The notes: generated by a model from the sequence alone, not told the origin. 64,000 bases of DNA from Diaphorobacter aerolatus (GCF_014489535.1 NZ_CP060783.1:2046001-2110000), one strand, 5' to 3'. Positions 48,151-57,976 are shown, counted from the first letter of the stretch. Numbers and translations are program-made.

Positions 48151-48175
48151 GACGCAAGCGAGGCAAGCACCCATC

Positions 48176-48964
48176 ATGAGCAACGACAAGAAGATCGGCG
48201 ATGTCATTCTGGACATCAACAACATCAGCCTCAGATTCGGCGGCGTGAAGGCGCTCACCGACATCTCGTTCAACGTGAAGGAGCACGAGATCCGCTCCAT
48301 CATCGGCCCGAACGGCGCAGGCAAGAGCTCCATGCTCAACTGCATCAACGGCGTGTACACGCCCAGCGAAGGATCGATCACCTTTCGCGGCAAGACCTTT
48401 GATCACATGAACAGCCGCCAGGTGGCGGAAATGGGCGTGGCGCGCACGTTCCAGAACCTCGCGCTGTTCAAGGGCATGAGCGTGATCGACAACATCATGA
48501 CCGGCCGCAACCTCCAGATCAGAAGCAACATCCTGCTGCAGGCATTGCGCATTGGCCCCGCCGAGCGCGAAGAGGTCCGGCACCGCGAGTTCGTGGAACA
48601 CATCATCGACTTCCTCGAGATCCAGGCGTTCCGCAAGACGCCCGTGGGCCAGTTGCCCTACGGCCTGCAAAAGCGCGTCGATCTTGGGCGCGCGCTGGCC
48701 ATGGAGCCCCAGGTGCTGCTGCTCGACGAGCCGATGGCCGGCATGAACGTCGAAGAAAAGCAGGACATGTGCCGCTTCATCCTCGACGTGAATGACGAAT
48801 TCGGCACCACCATCGTGCTCATCGAACACGACATGGGCGTGGTCATGGACATCTCGGACCGCGTGGTCGTGCTCGACTACGGCAAGAAGATCGGCGACGG
48901 CGCACCCGACGAAGTACGCAACAACGAAGACGTGATCCGGGCCTACCTCGGCACGAGTCATTGA
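48176..48964 (+). CDS. Branched-chain-type ABC transporter ATP-binding protein (LivG-like)
   Basis: This is a 262-aa ABC ATPase. Walker A is GPNGAGKSSM, the signature region reads LPYGLQKRVDLGRALAM (a degenerate LSGGQ typical of this subgroup), and Walker B is VLLLDEPMAG. The C-terminal LivG tail IGDGAPDEVRNNEDVIRAYLG is clear. It starts 25 bp after the ligase stop and is followed by the two permease genes. Confidence 0.93.
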   Translation: MSNDKKIGDVILDINNISLRFGGVKALTDISFNVKEHEIRSIIGPNGAGKSSMLNCINGVYTPSEGSITFRGKTFDHMNSRQVAEMGVARTFQNLALFKGMSVIDNIMTGRNLQIRSNILLQALRIGPAEREEVRHREFVEHIIDFLEIQAFRKTPVGQLPYGLQKRVDLGRALAMEPQVLLLDEPMAGMNVEEKQDMCRFILDVNDEFGTTIVLIEHDMGVVMDISDRVVVLDYGKKIGDGAPDEVRNNEDVIRAYLGTSH

Positions 48965-48976
48965 AGGAGCACGAGC

Positions 48977-49906
48977 ATGGGATTTTTTCTCGAAACCTTG
49001 TTCGGCGGCCTGATGGTCGGAACGCTCTACGCGCTGATCGCCATCGGCTTCGTGCTGATCTTCAAGGCATCCGGCGTTTTCAACTTCGCGCAGGGCGCGA
49101 TGGTGCTGTTCTCGGCGTTGGCCATGGCCCGCTTCTCGGAATGGATACCGCAGTGGCTCGGCATGGCGCCGGGGCTCGTCGGCAACCTGCTCGCCATCGT
49201 GGTCACGCTCGTCATCATGGTGATCGTCGCCTATCTGATCGAACGCTTTGCGCTGAGCCGCCTCGTGAATCAGGAGCCCATCGCCCTGTTGATGGCGACG
49301 CTCGGCATTGCGTACTTCCTCGATGGCTTGGGCCCGCTGATCTTCGGCAGCCAAGTCTACAAGATCGACGTCGGCATGCCCAAGGATCCGACGTTCATTC
49401 TCGATGGCATTTTCCCGGGCGGCGTCATGATCAGCATGGAGGATCTGTATGCGGCCTGCATTGCAGCGGTGCTGGTGATCTGCCTGAGCATCTTCTTCCA
49501 GAAAACCAAGACGGGCCGCGCACTGCGCGCAGTGGCCGATGACCACCAGGCTGCGCAGTCCATCGGTATTCCGCTGTCGCGCATCTGGGTGATCGTCTGG
49601 TCGGTCGCGGGCGGCGTGGCGCTGGTCGTGGGCATCATCTGGGGATCGAAACTGGGTGTGCAGTATTCGCTGTCGCTGGTGGCACTGAAGGCGCTGCCAG
49701 TGGTGATCCTGGGCGGCCTGACATCGCTGCCGGGTGCCATCATCGGCGGCCTGATCATCGGCGTGGGCGAGAAGCTCTCCGAGGTGTATCTGGGTCCGCT
49801 CGTGGGTGGCGGCATCGAAACCTGGTTCGCCTACGGACTTGCCCTGTGCTTTCTGCTGGTGCGGCCTCAGGGGCTGTTCGGCGACAAGATCATTGACCGC
49901 GTGTAA
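48977..49906 (+). CDS. Branched-chain-type ABC transporter permease (LivH-like)
   Basis: This is a 309-aa inner-membrane permease with about eight hydrophobic spans. The family motifs GTLYALIAIGFVLIFKASGVFNFAQGAM and RALRAVADDHQAAQSIGI are intact, and GGLTSLPGAIIGGLIIGVGEKL is the C-terminal coupling region. A GAAGGAG ribosome site precedes the ATG, 12 bp after the LivG stop. Confidence 0.93.
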   Translation: MGFFLETLFGGLMVGTLYALIAIGFVLIFKASGVFNFAQGAMVLFSALAMARFSEWIPQWLGMAPGLVGNLLAIVVTLVIMVIVAYLIERFALSRLVNQEPIALLMATLGIAYFLDGLGPLIFGSQVYKIDVGMPKDPTFILDGIFPGGVMISMEDLYAACIAAVLVICLSIFFQKTKTGRALRAVADDHQAAQSIGIPLSRIWVIVWSVAGGVALVVGIIWGSKLGVQYSLSLVALKALPVVILGGLTSLPGAIIGGLIIGVGEKLSEVYLGPLVGGGIETWFAYGLALCFLLVRPQGLFGDKIIDRV

Positions 49907-49921
49907 GAGGGAAAACAGACC

Positions 49922-50986
49922 ATGTTTTATCGTGAAAGCGGTCAGTTCAAGACCACCTACAAGGCCGATCAGCAAATCTTCGCCGTGGCGCAGGATCGCT
50001 ACGCCATCCTGCTGGTACTGGCGATTGCATTTCTGGTGATCCCGTTTGTCGCCAGCGACTACACTTTCCAGGCCATCCTGATTCCGTTCGTGATCATGTC
50101 GCTCGGGGCCATCGGTCTCAATATCCTGGTGGGCTACTGCGGGCAAATTTCGCTGGGCACGGCGGCCTTCATGGCCGTGGGCGCTTACGCGGCATACAAC
50201 TTCCAGTCGCGCTTTGAAGGCATGCCACTGCCGATTTCGCTGCTCGGCGGCGGCCTCGTGGCGATGGTGTTCGGCGTGATCTTCGGTCTGCCCAGCCTGC
50301 GCATTCGCGGTCTCTATCTGGCGGTTGCCACGCTCGCGGCGCAGTTCTTCGTGGACTGGCTCACGACCCGCGCCGCATGGGTCACCAACAATTCCTCCTC
50401 GGGCTCGGTGAGCGCCGGAACACTGTCGATTGCGGGATGGAAGATCGACACTCCGATGGAGAAATATCTGCTGTGCCTGATCATCCTGTGCCTGCTCGGC
50501 CTCGCGGCTAAGAACCTCGTGCGCAGCGCGATTGGCCGCGAATGGATGGCCATGCGCGACATGGACGTCGCGGCCTCGGTGATCGGCATTCGCCCGGTGT
50601 ATGCCAAGCTGTCCGCGTTCGCGGTCAGTTCATTCATCGTCGGCATCGCCGGCGCGCTCTGGGGCTTCGTGCACCTGGGTGCCTGGGAGCCCGCGGCATT
50701 CAGCCTGGACCGCTCGTTCCAGTTGCTTTTCATGGTGATCATCGGTGGCCTGGGCTCGATCGTCGGTGGCATCTTTGGTGCCGGATTCTTCATCCTGCTG
50801 CCGCTCGTGCTCAATCAGATTCCGCACTGGCTGGGCCTGCCGCTGTCCACCGCGACGGCAACCTATCTGGAGCACATGATTTTTGGTGCATTGATCGTGT
50901 TTTTCCTGATTGTCGAACCGCACGGTCTTGCCAAGCTGTGGGCGACGGCACGTCAGAAATTGCGCGTCTGGCCGTTCCCTCACTGA
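49922..50986 (+). CDS. Branched-chain-type ABC transporter permease (LivM-like)
   Basis: This is a 354-aa second permease of the same transporter, with about nine hydrophobic spans. LivM hallmarks are GAIGLNILVGYCGQISLGTAAFMAVGAYAAYN, GLPSLRIRGLYLAVATLAAQFF and REWMAMRDMDVAASVIGI. It lies 15 bp after the LivH stop with GAGGG before the ATG. Confidence 0.93.
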   Translation: MFYRESGQFKTTYKADQQIFAVAQDRYAILLVLAIAFLVIPFVASDYTFQAILIPFVIMSLGAIGLNILVGYCGQISLGTAAFMAVGAYAAYNFQSRFEGMPLPISLLGGGLVAMVFGVIFGLPSLRIRGLYLAVATLAAQFFVDWLTTRAAWVTNNSSSGSVSAGTLSIAGWKIDTPMEKYLLCLIILCLLGLAAKNLVRSAIGREWMAMRDMDVAASVIGIRPVYAKLSAFAVSSFIVGIAGALWGFVHLGAWEPAAFSLDRSFQLLFMVIIGGLGSIVGGIFGAGFFILLPLVLNQIPHWLGLPLSTATATYLEHMIFGALIVFFLIVEPHGLAKLWATARQKLRVWPFPH

Positions 50987-51092
50987 TCACTGCGCCGTTG
51001 ATTTTTCGTTTTTCCGTGACTCATCGAAGACACCACGAAAGAGTGTCAGCAAACCCCGGGATTCGTCCCACCACCGTTAGGAGACTTCAAAC

Positions 51093-52406
51093 ATGATGTT
51101 GAGAAAAGTTGCGATCGCTGCTTCCACCGTTGCGGCAGCAATGGGCGCCATGTTGGCAACACCTGCTGTACACGCACAGGAGCAATTTGTGCCACTGCTG
51201 GTGTACCGCACCGGCCAGTTCGCGCCTCTGGGAATCCCATGGGGCGATGGCAAGCAGGACTACCTGAAGCTCGTGAATGCGCGCGGCGGCATCAACGGCG
51301 TGAAGATCAAGTTCGAGGAATGCGAAACCGCTTACGACACAGCCAAAGGTGTTGAGTGCTATGAACGCCTGAAGGGCAAGGACGGCGGCTCATCGGGCTT
51401 TGACACCCAATCGACCGGTATCACGTTCGCGGTGACCGACAAGGCGCCCGGCGACAAGATGCCCGTGATCACGCCCGGCTACGGCCTCTCGCAAGCGGTG
51501 GACGGCAAGGTGTTCGAGTGGAACTTCCCGCTGCTCGGCACGTACTGGACCGCCGCCGACTCGATGATCCAGGACATTCTGAAGAAGGAAAAGGGCAGCC
51601 TCAAGGGCAAGAAGATCGCGCTCGTCTATCACGACTCGCCGTACGGCAAAGAGCCCATTCCGCTGCTGCAAAAGCGTGCCGCGAAAGATGGCTTCGAGCT
51701 GACACTGCTGCCGGTTACCGCGCCTGGCGTGGAGCAGAAATCGACATGGCTGCAGATCCGCCAGCAACGCCCCGACTACGTTTTGCTGTGGTCTGCGGGC
51801 GTGATGACGCCAACCGCCGTGCGTGAAGCGCAGGCCACGGGCTACCCACGCGAGAAGATGTACGCCGTGTGGTGGGGTGGTTCGGACCATGACGTGAAGG
51901 ACATCGGCGCGGGTGCCAAGGGCTACAACACCGTGACGATCCACAACACTGCGGACCGTGACAAGGTGCTCGATGAAATCAAGACCCAAGTCTACGACAA
52001 GGGACAGGGAACGGCCAAGAGCGCCAGCGAAATCGGTCAGCTCGCCTACAACCGCGGCGTGATGATCGCCATGCTGCAGGTGGAAGCCATCCGTGCCGCA
52101 CAGGAAAAATACGGCAAGGGCAAGGTGGTGACGTCCGAGCAAGTGCGCTGGGGTCTGGAAAACCTGAACCTCACGCAAGAGCGTCTGAACGAGCTTGGCT
52201 TCGGCAAGATGCTGCGCCCCTTCAAGACCAGCTGTGACAACCACATCGGCGCCGACTGGGCACGCATCGCCACCTGGGACGGCTCCAAGTTCGTGGTCGG
52301 CTCCGACTGGTATCAGGCGGACAAGTCCATGGTCGATCCGCTCGTGAAGGAATACGCGGACAAGTACGCCAAGGAAAAGAACGTCAAGACGCGTTCCTGC
52401 AGCTAA
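51093..52406 (+). CDS. ABC transporter substrate-binding protein (Peripla_BP_6, LivJ-like)
   Basis: This is a 437-aa periplasmic binding protein. The signal peptide MMLRKVAIAASTVAAAMGAMLATPAVHA precedes QEQFVPLLVYRTGQFAPLGIPWGDGKQDYLKLVN. It is longer than amino-acid LivJ/K (~370 aa) and carries GGINGVKIKFEECETAYDTAKGVECYERL, like the binding proteins of aromatic-acid or hydroxy-acid Liv systems. It sits between the permease and second ATPase genes. A perfect 15-bp hairpin lies 14 bp after its stop. Confidence 0.92.
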   Translation: MMLRKVAIAASTVAAAMGAMLATPAVHAQEQFVPLLVYRTGQFAPLGIPWGDGKQDYLKLVNARGGINGVKIKFEECETAYDTAKGVECYERLKGKDGGSSGFDTQSTGITFAVTDKAPGDKMPVITPGYGLSQAVDGKVFEWNFPLLGTYWTAADSMIQDILKKEKGSLKGKKIALVYHDSPYGKEPIPLLQKRAAKDGFELTLLPVTAPGVEQKSTWLQIRQQRPDYVLLWSAGVMTPTAVREAQATGYPREKMYAVWWGGSDHDVKDIGAGAKGYNTVTIHNTADRDKVLDEIKTQVYDKGQGTAKSASEIGQLAYNRGVMIAMLQVEAIRAAQEKYGKGKVVTSEQVRWGLENLNLTQERLNELGFGKMLRPFKTSCDNHIGADWARIATWDGSKFVVGSDWYQADKSMVDPLVKEYADKYAKEKNVKTRSCS

Positions 52407-52420
52407 TGCTGTGACCCTAG

Positions 52421-52457
52421 CGCCCGTTGCGCGTCGGCATCTGACGCGCAACGGGCG
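52421..52457. promoter_or_regulatory. Perfect 15-bp hairpin after the binding-protein gene
   Basis: CGCCCGTTGCGCGTC (52421-52435) pairs exactly with GACGCGCAACGGGCG (52443-52457) around a seven-base loop. It has no T run, so it is not a classical terminator. In this position it probably stabilises the binding-protein mRNA 3' end or partly attenuates livF expression. Confidence 0.65.
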
Positions 52458-52505
52458 TATCGCAACCTCGATATCCGACCCATCACCACATCAAGAGGAC
52501 ATTGC

Positions 52506-53345
52506 ATGAGCGATACCTTAACAACCCAACCGCACTCTACGGCTGCCGCGCCGCTGGTGGAAGTCAACGGTATCGAGGTGATCTACAACCACGTGATCCT
52601 CGTGCTCAAAGGCGTTTCGCTGTCGGTGCCGCAGGGACGCATCGTGGCCCTGCTCGGCGGTAACGGCGCCGGCAAGACGACGACGCTGCGCGCGATCTCG
52701 AACCTGCTCAAGGGCGAGCGCGGCGAAGTCACCAAGGGTGGCATCACGCTCGAAGGCCAGCGCATCGAAAACCTCTCGCCCGCCGAACTCGTCAAGCGCG
52801 GCGTGGTGCAGGTGATGGAAGGCCGTCATTGCTTTGCCCACCTGACGATTGAAGAAAACCTGCTCACCGGCAGCTACACGCGATCGGATCGCGGGGAAAT
52901 CGCTGCCAATCTCGAGAAGGTCTACAACTATTTTCCGCGTCTCAAGACACGTCGTACTTCGCAGGCGGCCTACACCTCGGGCGGCGAGCAGCAGATGTGC
53001 GCGATCGGACGTGCCTTGATGAGCAACCCGCGCATGGTGCTCCTGGACGAGCCGTCGATGGGTCTCGCGCCGCAGATCGTTGACGAGGTATTCCACATCG
53101 TCAAGGACCTGAACACCAAGGAAGGCACGACCTTCCTGCTGGCCGAGCAGAACACCAACATGGCGCTCAAATACGCCGACTACGGCTACATCATGGAAAG
53201 TGGCCGCATCGTGATGGATGGCGAAGCGCAGTCCTTGGCCAACAACGAGGACGTCAAGGAGTTCTACCTCGGCGTGGGCGGCGGCGAGCGCAAGAGCTTC
53301 AAGGACGTGAAGAGCTACAAGCGCCGCAAGCGCTGGCTGGCTTAA
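52506..53345 (+). CDS. Branched-chain-type ABC transporter ATP-binding protein (LivF-like)
   Basis: This is a 279-aa ABC ATPase, second ATPase of the transporter. Walker A is GGNGAGKTT, the signature region reads YTSGGEQQMCAIGRALM, and Walker B is MVLLDEPSMGLAPQIVDEVF. The LivF-type C-terminus carries a short Lys/Arg-rich extension (SFKDVKSYKRRKRWLA). It lies 99 bp after the binding-protein stop, across the hairpin. Confidence 0.93.
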   Translation: MSDTLTTQPHSTAAAPLVEVNGIEVIYNHVILVLKGVSLSVPQGRIVALLGGNGAGKTTTLRAISNLLKGERGEVTKGGITLEGQRIENLSPAELVKRGVVQVMEGRHCFAHLTIEENLLTGSYTRSDRGEIAANLEKVYNYFPRLKTRRTSQAAYTSGGEQQMCAIGRALMSNPRMVLLDEPSMGLAPQIVDEVFHIVKDLNTKEGTTFLLAEQNTNMALKYADYGYIMESGRIVMDGEAQSLANNEDVKEFYLGVGGGERKSFKDVKSYKRRKRWLA

Positions 53346-53452
53346 GTCCGGCCCATCGCTCACCCACCGGTTTTTCATTTTTCGGCCACCTCCCGAAAAC
53401 CCCCACTTAACTCGGGCGGCTCCATGCGGCCCGAGTGCCCCAGGAAATTGTC

Positions 53453-54700
53453 ATGACGTCCTTCTACGATGCACTGGAAACCCGCGACCCGAAGGATCGC
53501 GAGGCTGCGTTGATGGCCGCACTGCCTGCGCAGGTCGCGAACGCGCAAAACAAATCCAAGGCGTTTGCGGACATTCTCGCGGGCGTCGATGCCGCATCGG
53601 TGACCAGCCGCGAGGCGCTCGCCAGACTGCCCGTCACGCGCAAATATGAGCTGCTCGAACGCCAGCAGAAGGAGCGCGCAAACGACCCTCTCGGCGGCTT
53701 CAGCACGCTGGCTTTCGGCGCGGCAATGCCGCGCATCTTCGCGAGCCCCGGCCCCATCTACGAACCCGAGGGCACGAAGAAGGACTACTGGCGCATGGCA
53801 CGTGCCCTGCATGCCGCTGGGTTTCGCAGCGGCGAGCTGGTCCACAACAGCTTCAGCTACCACTTCGTGCCCGCGGGCTCGATGATGGAAACCGGCGCGC
53901 ATGCGCTCGGCTGCACGGTTTTCCCCGGGGGCACGGGCCAGACCGAGCAGCAGGTGCAGGCCATGGCGGAACTCAGGCCCGCGGGCTACATCGGCACACC
54001 CAGCTTTCTCAAGATCATTCTGGAGAAGGCCGCAGAACAGGGCGTAAAGCTCGGCAGCGTGACCAAGGCCCTGCTGTCTGGCGAGGCGTTTCCGCCGTCG
54101 CTGCGTGACTGGATGGCCGAGCGCGGCGTCGCCGGTTACCAGTGCTATGCGACGGCCGATCTGGGCCTGATCGCCTACGAAACCGAAGCCCGCGAAGGTC
54201 TGGTGCTCGACGAGAGCGTGATCGTCGAAATCGTGCGCCCGGGCACCGGCGATCCCGTCGCGGAAGGCGAAGTCGGCGAACTGGTGATCACCACGCTGAA
54301 CGCCGACTATCCCCTGATCCGCTTTGGCACGGGCGATCTCTCGGCGGTTCTGCCGGGTCACTGCCCGACGGGACGCACCAATACCCGCATCAAGGGCTGG
54401 ATGGGTCGCGCCGATCAAACGACGAAGGTGCGCGGCATGTTCGTGCATCCGGGTCAGGTGGCGACGGTCACCCGGCGTTTTCCGCAGATCGCCAAGGCGC
54501 GCCTGGTGGTCAGCGGCGAGATGGCGAATGACCAGATGACGCTGAGGGTCGAGACCAGCGAAACCGCCGCAGGCTTTGCCGCACAGGTGGCGGAAGCGCT
54601 GCGCGATGTGACCAAGCTGCGCGGCGAGATCGAAATGGTCGCGCCCGGCACCCTGCCCAACGACGGCAAGGTGATCGAGGACGCACGCAGCTATCAATGA
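53453..54700 (+). CDS. Phenylacetate-CoA ligase family protein (PaaK-like)
   Basis: This is a 415-aa AMP-forming ligase resembling PaaK. IFASPGPIYEPEG replaces the usual Ser/Thr-rich P-loop, and QCYATADLGLIAYETE is the acyl-adenylate loop. GELVITTLNADYPLIRFGTGDLSAVLPG and the C-terminal KVRGMFVHPGQVATVTRRFPQIAKARLVV match the PaaK lid. The start MTSFYDALETRDPKDREAAL is typical of the family. It lies behind LivF, 107 bp away, and probably activates the same or a related aromatic acid; it could be a phenylacetate or benzoate-type ligase. Confidence 0.9.
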   Translation: MTSFYDALETRDPKDREAALMAALPAQVANAQNKSKAFADILAGVDAASVTSREALARLPVTRKYELLERQQKERANDPLGGFSTLAFGAAMPRIFASPGPIYEPEGTKKDYWRMARALHAAGFRSGELVHNSFSYHFVPAGSMMETGAHALGCTVFPGGTGQTEQQVQAMAELRPAGYIGTPSFLKIILEKAAEQGVKLGSVTKALLSGEAFPPSLRDWMAERGVAGYQCYATADLGLIAYETEAREGLVLDESVIVEIVRPGTGDPVAEGEVGELVITTLNADYPLIRFGTGDLSAVLPGHCPTGRTNTRIKGWMGRADQTTKVRGMFVHPGQVATVTRRFPQIAKARLVVSGEMANDQMTLRVETSETAAGFAAQVAEALRDVTKLRGEIEMVAPGTLPNDGKVIEDARSYQ

Positions 54701-54905
54701 ATGGCCGTCTGCTATTTGGGCAACCACCTAGCACAGCCATCTTTCACGAAATTGACGTCCAGAGCCGCAAACACCACTCTGAATGTCAATTTGCCGCATC
54801 AATGGGTAGCGATCAAGAGAATAGGTGCTCACTTCTCAGTGGTTTCCTTGATGCAACCTACGGCAATCTTTTTTACCATTGCGCCCTCTGTCACCAGGAC
54901 CCTGT

Positions 54906-55895
54906 ATGAAGAAGACATTCAAGTTCGCAGTCGCCGCCGTCGCGGTGTTCGCCGCATTCGGCGCATCCGCCCAGACCTTCCCTGAGAAGGGCAAGACCAT
55001 CACCATCGTGGTTCCGTTCACCGCCGGTGGCCCCACCGACCGCGTGGCGCGCGATCTGGCCGAAGCCCTGCGCAAGCCGCTGGGTGGCGCCACCATCGTG
55101 ATCGACAACACCGCAGGTGCGGGCAGCTCCATCGGCATGGCCAAGGTGGCACGCGCCAATCCGGACGGCTACACACTGCTGCTGAACCACATCGGCATGG
55201 CGACCGTGCCCGGCCTGTATCGCAAGCTGCCCTTCAATGTGGAGAAGGACTTCGAGTACATGGGCATCATCAACGACGTGCCCATGACGCTGGTCGGCAA
55301 GCCCACGCTGACTGCCAACAACTACAAGGAACTGAGCGCCTGGATCACCGCCAACAAGGGCAAGATCAACCTGGCCAATGCTGGCATCGGGTCCGCATCT
55401 CACCTGTGCGGCCTGCTGTTCCAGAGCCAGTTGAAGACCGAGATGACGCCCGTGCCGTACAAGGGCGCCGCACCCGCGATTGCCGACCTGATGGGCAATC
55501 AGGTCGATCTGCTGTGTGACCAGACCACTAACACGACGCAGCAGATCGAAGGCAAGAAGGTCAAGGCCTACGCCGTGACCACGCCCAAGCGCCTGAGCAC
55601 GCCCGCGCTCAAGGATCTGCCGACGTTGCAGGAAGAAGGCCTGAAGGGCTTTGAAGTGACGATCTGGCACGGCCTGTACGCGCCCAAGGGCACGCCTGCC
55701 GCCGTGATCAAGACCGTGAACGACGCGCTCAAGGTGGCTTTGAAGGATCCGACTTTCGTGAAGAACGAAGAGGCTCTCGGTGCCGTGATCGCCAATGACG
55801 ACCGCCTGACACCCGAAGGCCACAAGAAATTCGTGATCAGCGAAATCAACAAGTGGGGCCCGATCATCAAGGCCGCGGGCGCTTACGCGGACTGA
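54906..55895 (+). CDS. Bug-family tripartite tricarboxylate transporter substrate-binding protein
   Basis: This is a periplasmic Bug/TctC protein of 329 aa. The signal peptide MKKTFKFAVAAVAVFAAFGASA is followed by FPEKGKTITIVVPFTAGGPTDRVARDLAEAL, and the ligand loop reads ANPDGYTLLLNHIG. It lies 205 bp after the PaaK-like ligase and probably has its own promoter, ending at a strong terminator. It is the third Bug protein in 64 kb. Confidence 0.92.
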   Translation: MKKTFKFAVAAVAVFAAFGASAQTFPEKGKTITIVVPFTAGGPTDRVARDLAEALRKPLGGATIVIDNTAGAGSSIGMAKVARANPDGYTLLLNHIGMATVPGLYRKLPFNVEKDFEYMGIINDVPMTLVGKPTLTANNYKELSAWITANKGKINLANAGIGSASHLCGLLFQSQLKTEMTPVPYKGAAPAIADLMGNQVDLLCDQTTNTTQQIEGKKVKAYAVTTPKRLSTPALKDLPTLQEEGLKGFEVTIWHGLYAPKGTPAAVIKTVNDALKVALKDPTFVKNEEALGAVIANDDRLTPEGHKKFVISEINKWGPIIKAAGAYAD

Positions 55896-55954
55896 TCCGG
55901 CTGCGCCGTACCGGGATCGCCGAGCCTGGTGTCGGTTATCCCGGTGACGATTCC

Positions 55955-55988
55955 AAAAAAGGTGGCCTCTTTCGAGGCCACCTTTTTT
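55955..55988. terminator. Bidirectional Rho-independent terminator
   Basis: AAAAAA, GGTGGCCTC, a TTTC loop, GAGGCCACC and TTTTTT form a perfect 9-bp (15-bp with A/T flanks) hairpin. It terminates the Bug gene on the right and the convergent DUF1840 gene on the left. Confidence 0.93.
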
Positions 55989-56008
55989 GCTGCCCGGCTG
56001 TCGAAAAC

Positions 56009-56347
56009 TTACCAGATTACGTCGTTGTTCTCGGCCGCGCTGCGGCGCAGCATGTCGATGAACGGGATTGCGCGCTGGCGCAGTTCCACGAGTTCACCTT
56101 CGGAGACGTTCTGATCGTCCTCGGCGGCATTGTCGGATTCGGAAATCTTGTCCTTGTCGGCACGGCCCAGATTCTCTTCGGCCACTACGGCCTTTTCGAG
56201 CGCGGCAATGGCACCGGGAATCTGCGCGACGGTCACGATGCCGTGGTGTTCATTGGGGTCCTTGCCGATGATCGTGAGGATCTGGCGAGCATTGGGCTCG
56301 AGCATGATGACGTCGGCCGTCGAGCGGGATTTGAATTTGTAGAGCAT
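56009..56347 (-). CDS. DUF1840 domain-containing protein
   Basis: This is a 112-aa cytosolic protein of the DUF1840 family, function unknown. The conserved start MLYKFKSRSTADVIMLEPNARQILTIIGKDP is followed by IPGAIAALEKAV and an acidic central stretch, ending LRQRAIPFIDMLRRSAAENNDVIW. The family is largely confined to betaproteobacteria as far as I know. It lies downstream of the CFA synthase gene in the same direction. Confidence 0.88.
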   Translation of the reverse strand: MLYKFKSRSTADVIMLEPNARQILTIIGKDPNEHHGIVTVAQIPGAIAALEKAVVAEENLGRADKDKISESDNAAEDDQNVSEGELVELRQRAIPFIDMLRRSAAENNDVIW

Positions 56348-56402
56348 GTCAATTTCGCTTTGCGTTGTTCATTCAGTAGGTGGATGACGATGATCGCGGA
56401 CC

Positions 56403-57742
56403 TCATGCGACGGGCACGCCCGGCGCCTGCGCCAAGGGTGCCGGCTCCGGTGACGCATACATGTAGTCACGGGTGAAAGGATAAACCGATTGAGCACCGG
56501 GCATCGCACCCGTCTGTAGGTCGCCATCGGGTCGTGCCGCCAGCAACTGGTGCAAGGAGATCCAGCCGCGCTCGAATCCGATGGCGCAGCCCGCGAGATA
56601 GAGGCGATAGGCGCGCAGTGCCTTGCCGCCTTGCTCGTCGCCGTGCTGACGGTTGAGAATGCGCGCCGCCTCGCCCAATTGCGACTCGAGCGCGTCCGAC
56701 CAGCTCCACAGCGTCTTCGCGTAATGCGGGCGCAGGTTTTCGGTGTCCACCATTTCGAGCCCGCCCAGCGCCAGATCGCGCTGCACCGTGCTCACATGCA
56801 TCAGTTCACCGCCCGGAAAGATGTAGCGCTCGATGAAATCGCCCATGCCGGCGCCCAACTGCGGATTGTCCACGCCGCCGGACGTGATGCCGTGGTTCAT
56901 CAGCAGGCCGCCGGGCGCAAGCAGTTCGCGCACCGTCCTGAAATAGGCCACCATCTGCGCGCGGCCCACGTGTTCGAACATTCCCACCGAAGCGATCTTG
57001 TCGAACGGCCCTCGCTCCTGAGTTCGCGATAGTCGACGAGCTTCACGCGCACCCGGCTGCCCAGGCCGCGCTGCTCTATGAGTCGCTGCACATGGGCGAA
57101 CTGGTTCCTGGACAGCGTGATGCCGGTCGCATCCACGCCGTAGTTCTCGGCGGCCCACAGCAGCAGTGCGCCCCAGCCCGCGCCGACGTCGAGAAAGCGC
57201 TCTCCCACATGCAGATGGAGCTTGCGGCAGATGTGATCGAGCTTGGCCTCCTGGGCTTGCGCCAGCGAGAGGCCAGGCGTGCGGAAATAGGCGCACGAAT
57301 ACACGCGGCGCGGATCGAGCCACAGCGCATAGAAGTCGTCGGAAAGGTCGTAGTGGAACTGGATGTTGCGCGCGTCATGCGACAGCGTGTGCACCGCCAT
57401 CGAGCGCGTGCGCATGATGACGCGGTGCCACCAGTTGCGGCCATCGGCGTCCTTGGGGTCGAGCTTGAGCAGGGACGCAGCCGCCGCCATCAACTGCCGC
57501 ATGCTGCCATCGATGGCGACGCGGCCCTCGACAATCGCGGCGCCGACATTGCCGATTTCACCCATCGCAAACGCCACCATGGACAAGCGATCCTTGAAGC
57601 CGAGCCGGACTTCGGGATCCTTGGCTCCAAGGCGTTTGCCATCTGGCAGTTGTACCTGAATGCTGACTGGTGACGCTGCAAGGCTGAGCTCGAGCGACTT
57701 CATCAAGTCTTTCACACCGGCCCCCGACAGAATATTTAACAA
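56403..57742 (-). CDS. Cyclopropane-fatty-acyl-phospholipid synthase family (SAM methyltransferase) (one frameshift)
   Basis: This is a CFA synthase-like methyltransferase, about 446 aa when repaired, which adds a methylene group from SAM to unsaturated phospholipid acyl chains. The N-terminal lipid-binding region (residues 1-110) precedes IQFHYDLSDDFYALWLDPRRVYSCAYF, the SAM motif LDVGAGWGALLLWAAENYGVDATGITLS, and MFEHVGRAQMVAYFRTVRELLAPGG. The frame breaks at GG 57007-57008; one added base gives LRSEGPFDKIASVGMFEHVG. The C-terminal WSDALESQLGEAARILNR is family-typical. Confidence 0.9.
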
Positions 57743-57976
57743 TCTCGATTTTTCGTGCCAGAGTGCACGATAGTCAATGGATCGTGTCCTACAGGATTGC
57801 TGGCACCATTCCGATGCCGTCGTTCACGCGCTCGTCACGGCGAGACAGTGACGCTTTGCAGCGAAAACGCCGAACCCCCAAGTGAAATCGCCGCTCAAAT
57901 AGCCGACTTTTGATCCAAGTTGCCACAAATATGGCCTAATAGCGGGTTTAGTGGATTTTTTCTCTAGGAGCCAATC
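57743..57976. other. Divergent upstream region CFA synthase / 55-aa protein
   Basis: About 230 bp between divergent starts. The right part (57890-57960) is AT-richer, with TTGCCA near 57920 and TAATAG further right as a possible but imperfect promoter for the small gene. Nothing else is recognisable. Confidence 0.35.

Noticed and set aside
48053..50146. Long antisense open frame (697 codons) opposite livG/livH
   Set aside because: It is a shadow of GC-rich coding sequence on the other strand; its composition (His/Arg/Asp-rich, low complexity) fits no protein, and the sense genes are unmistakable.
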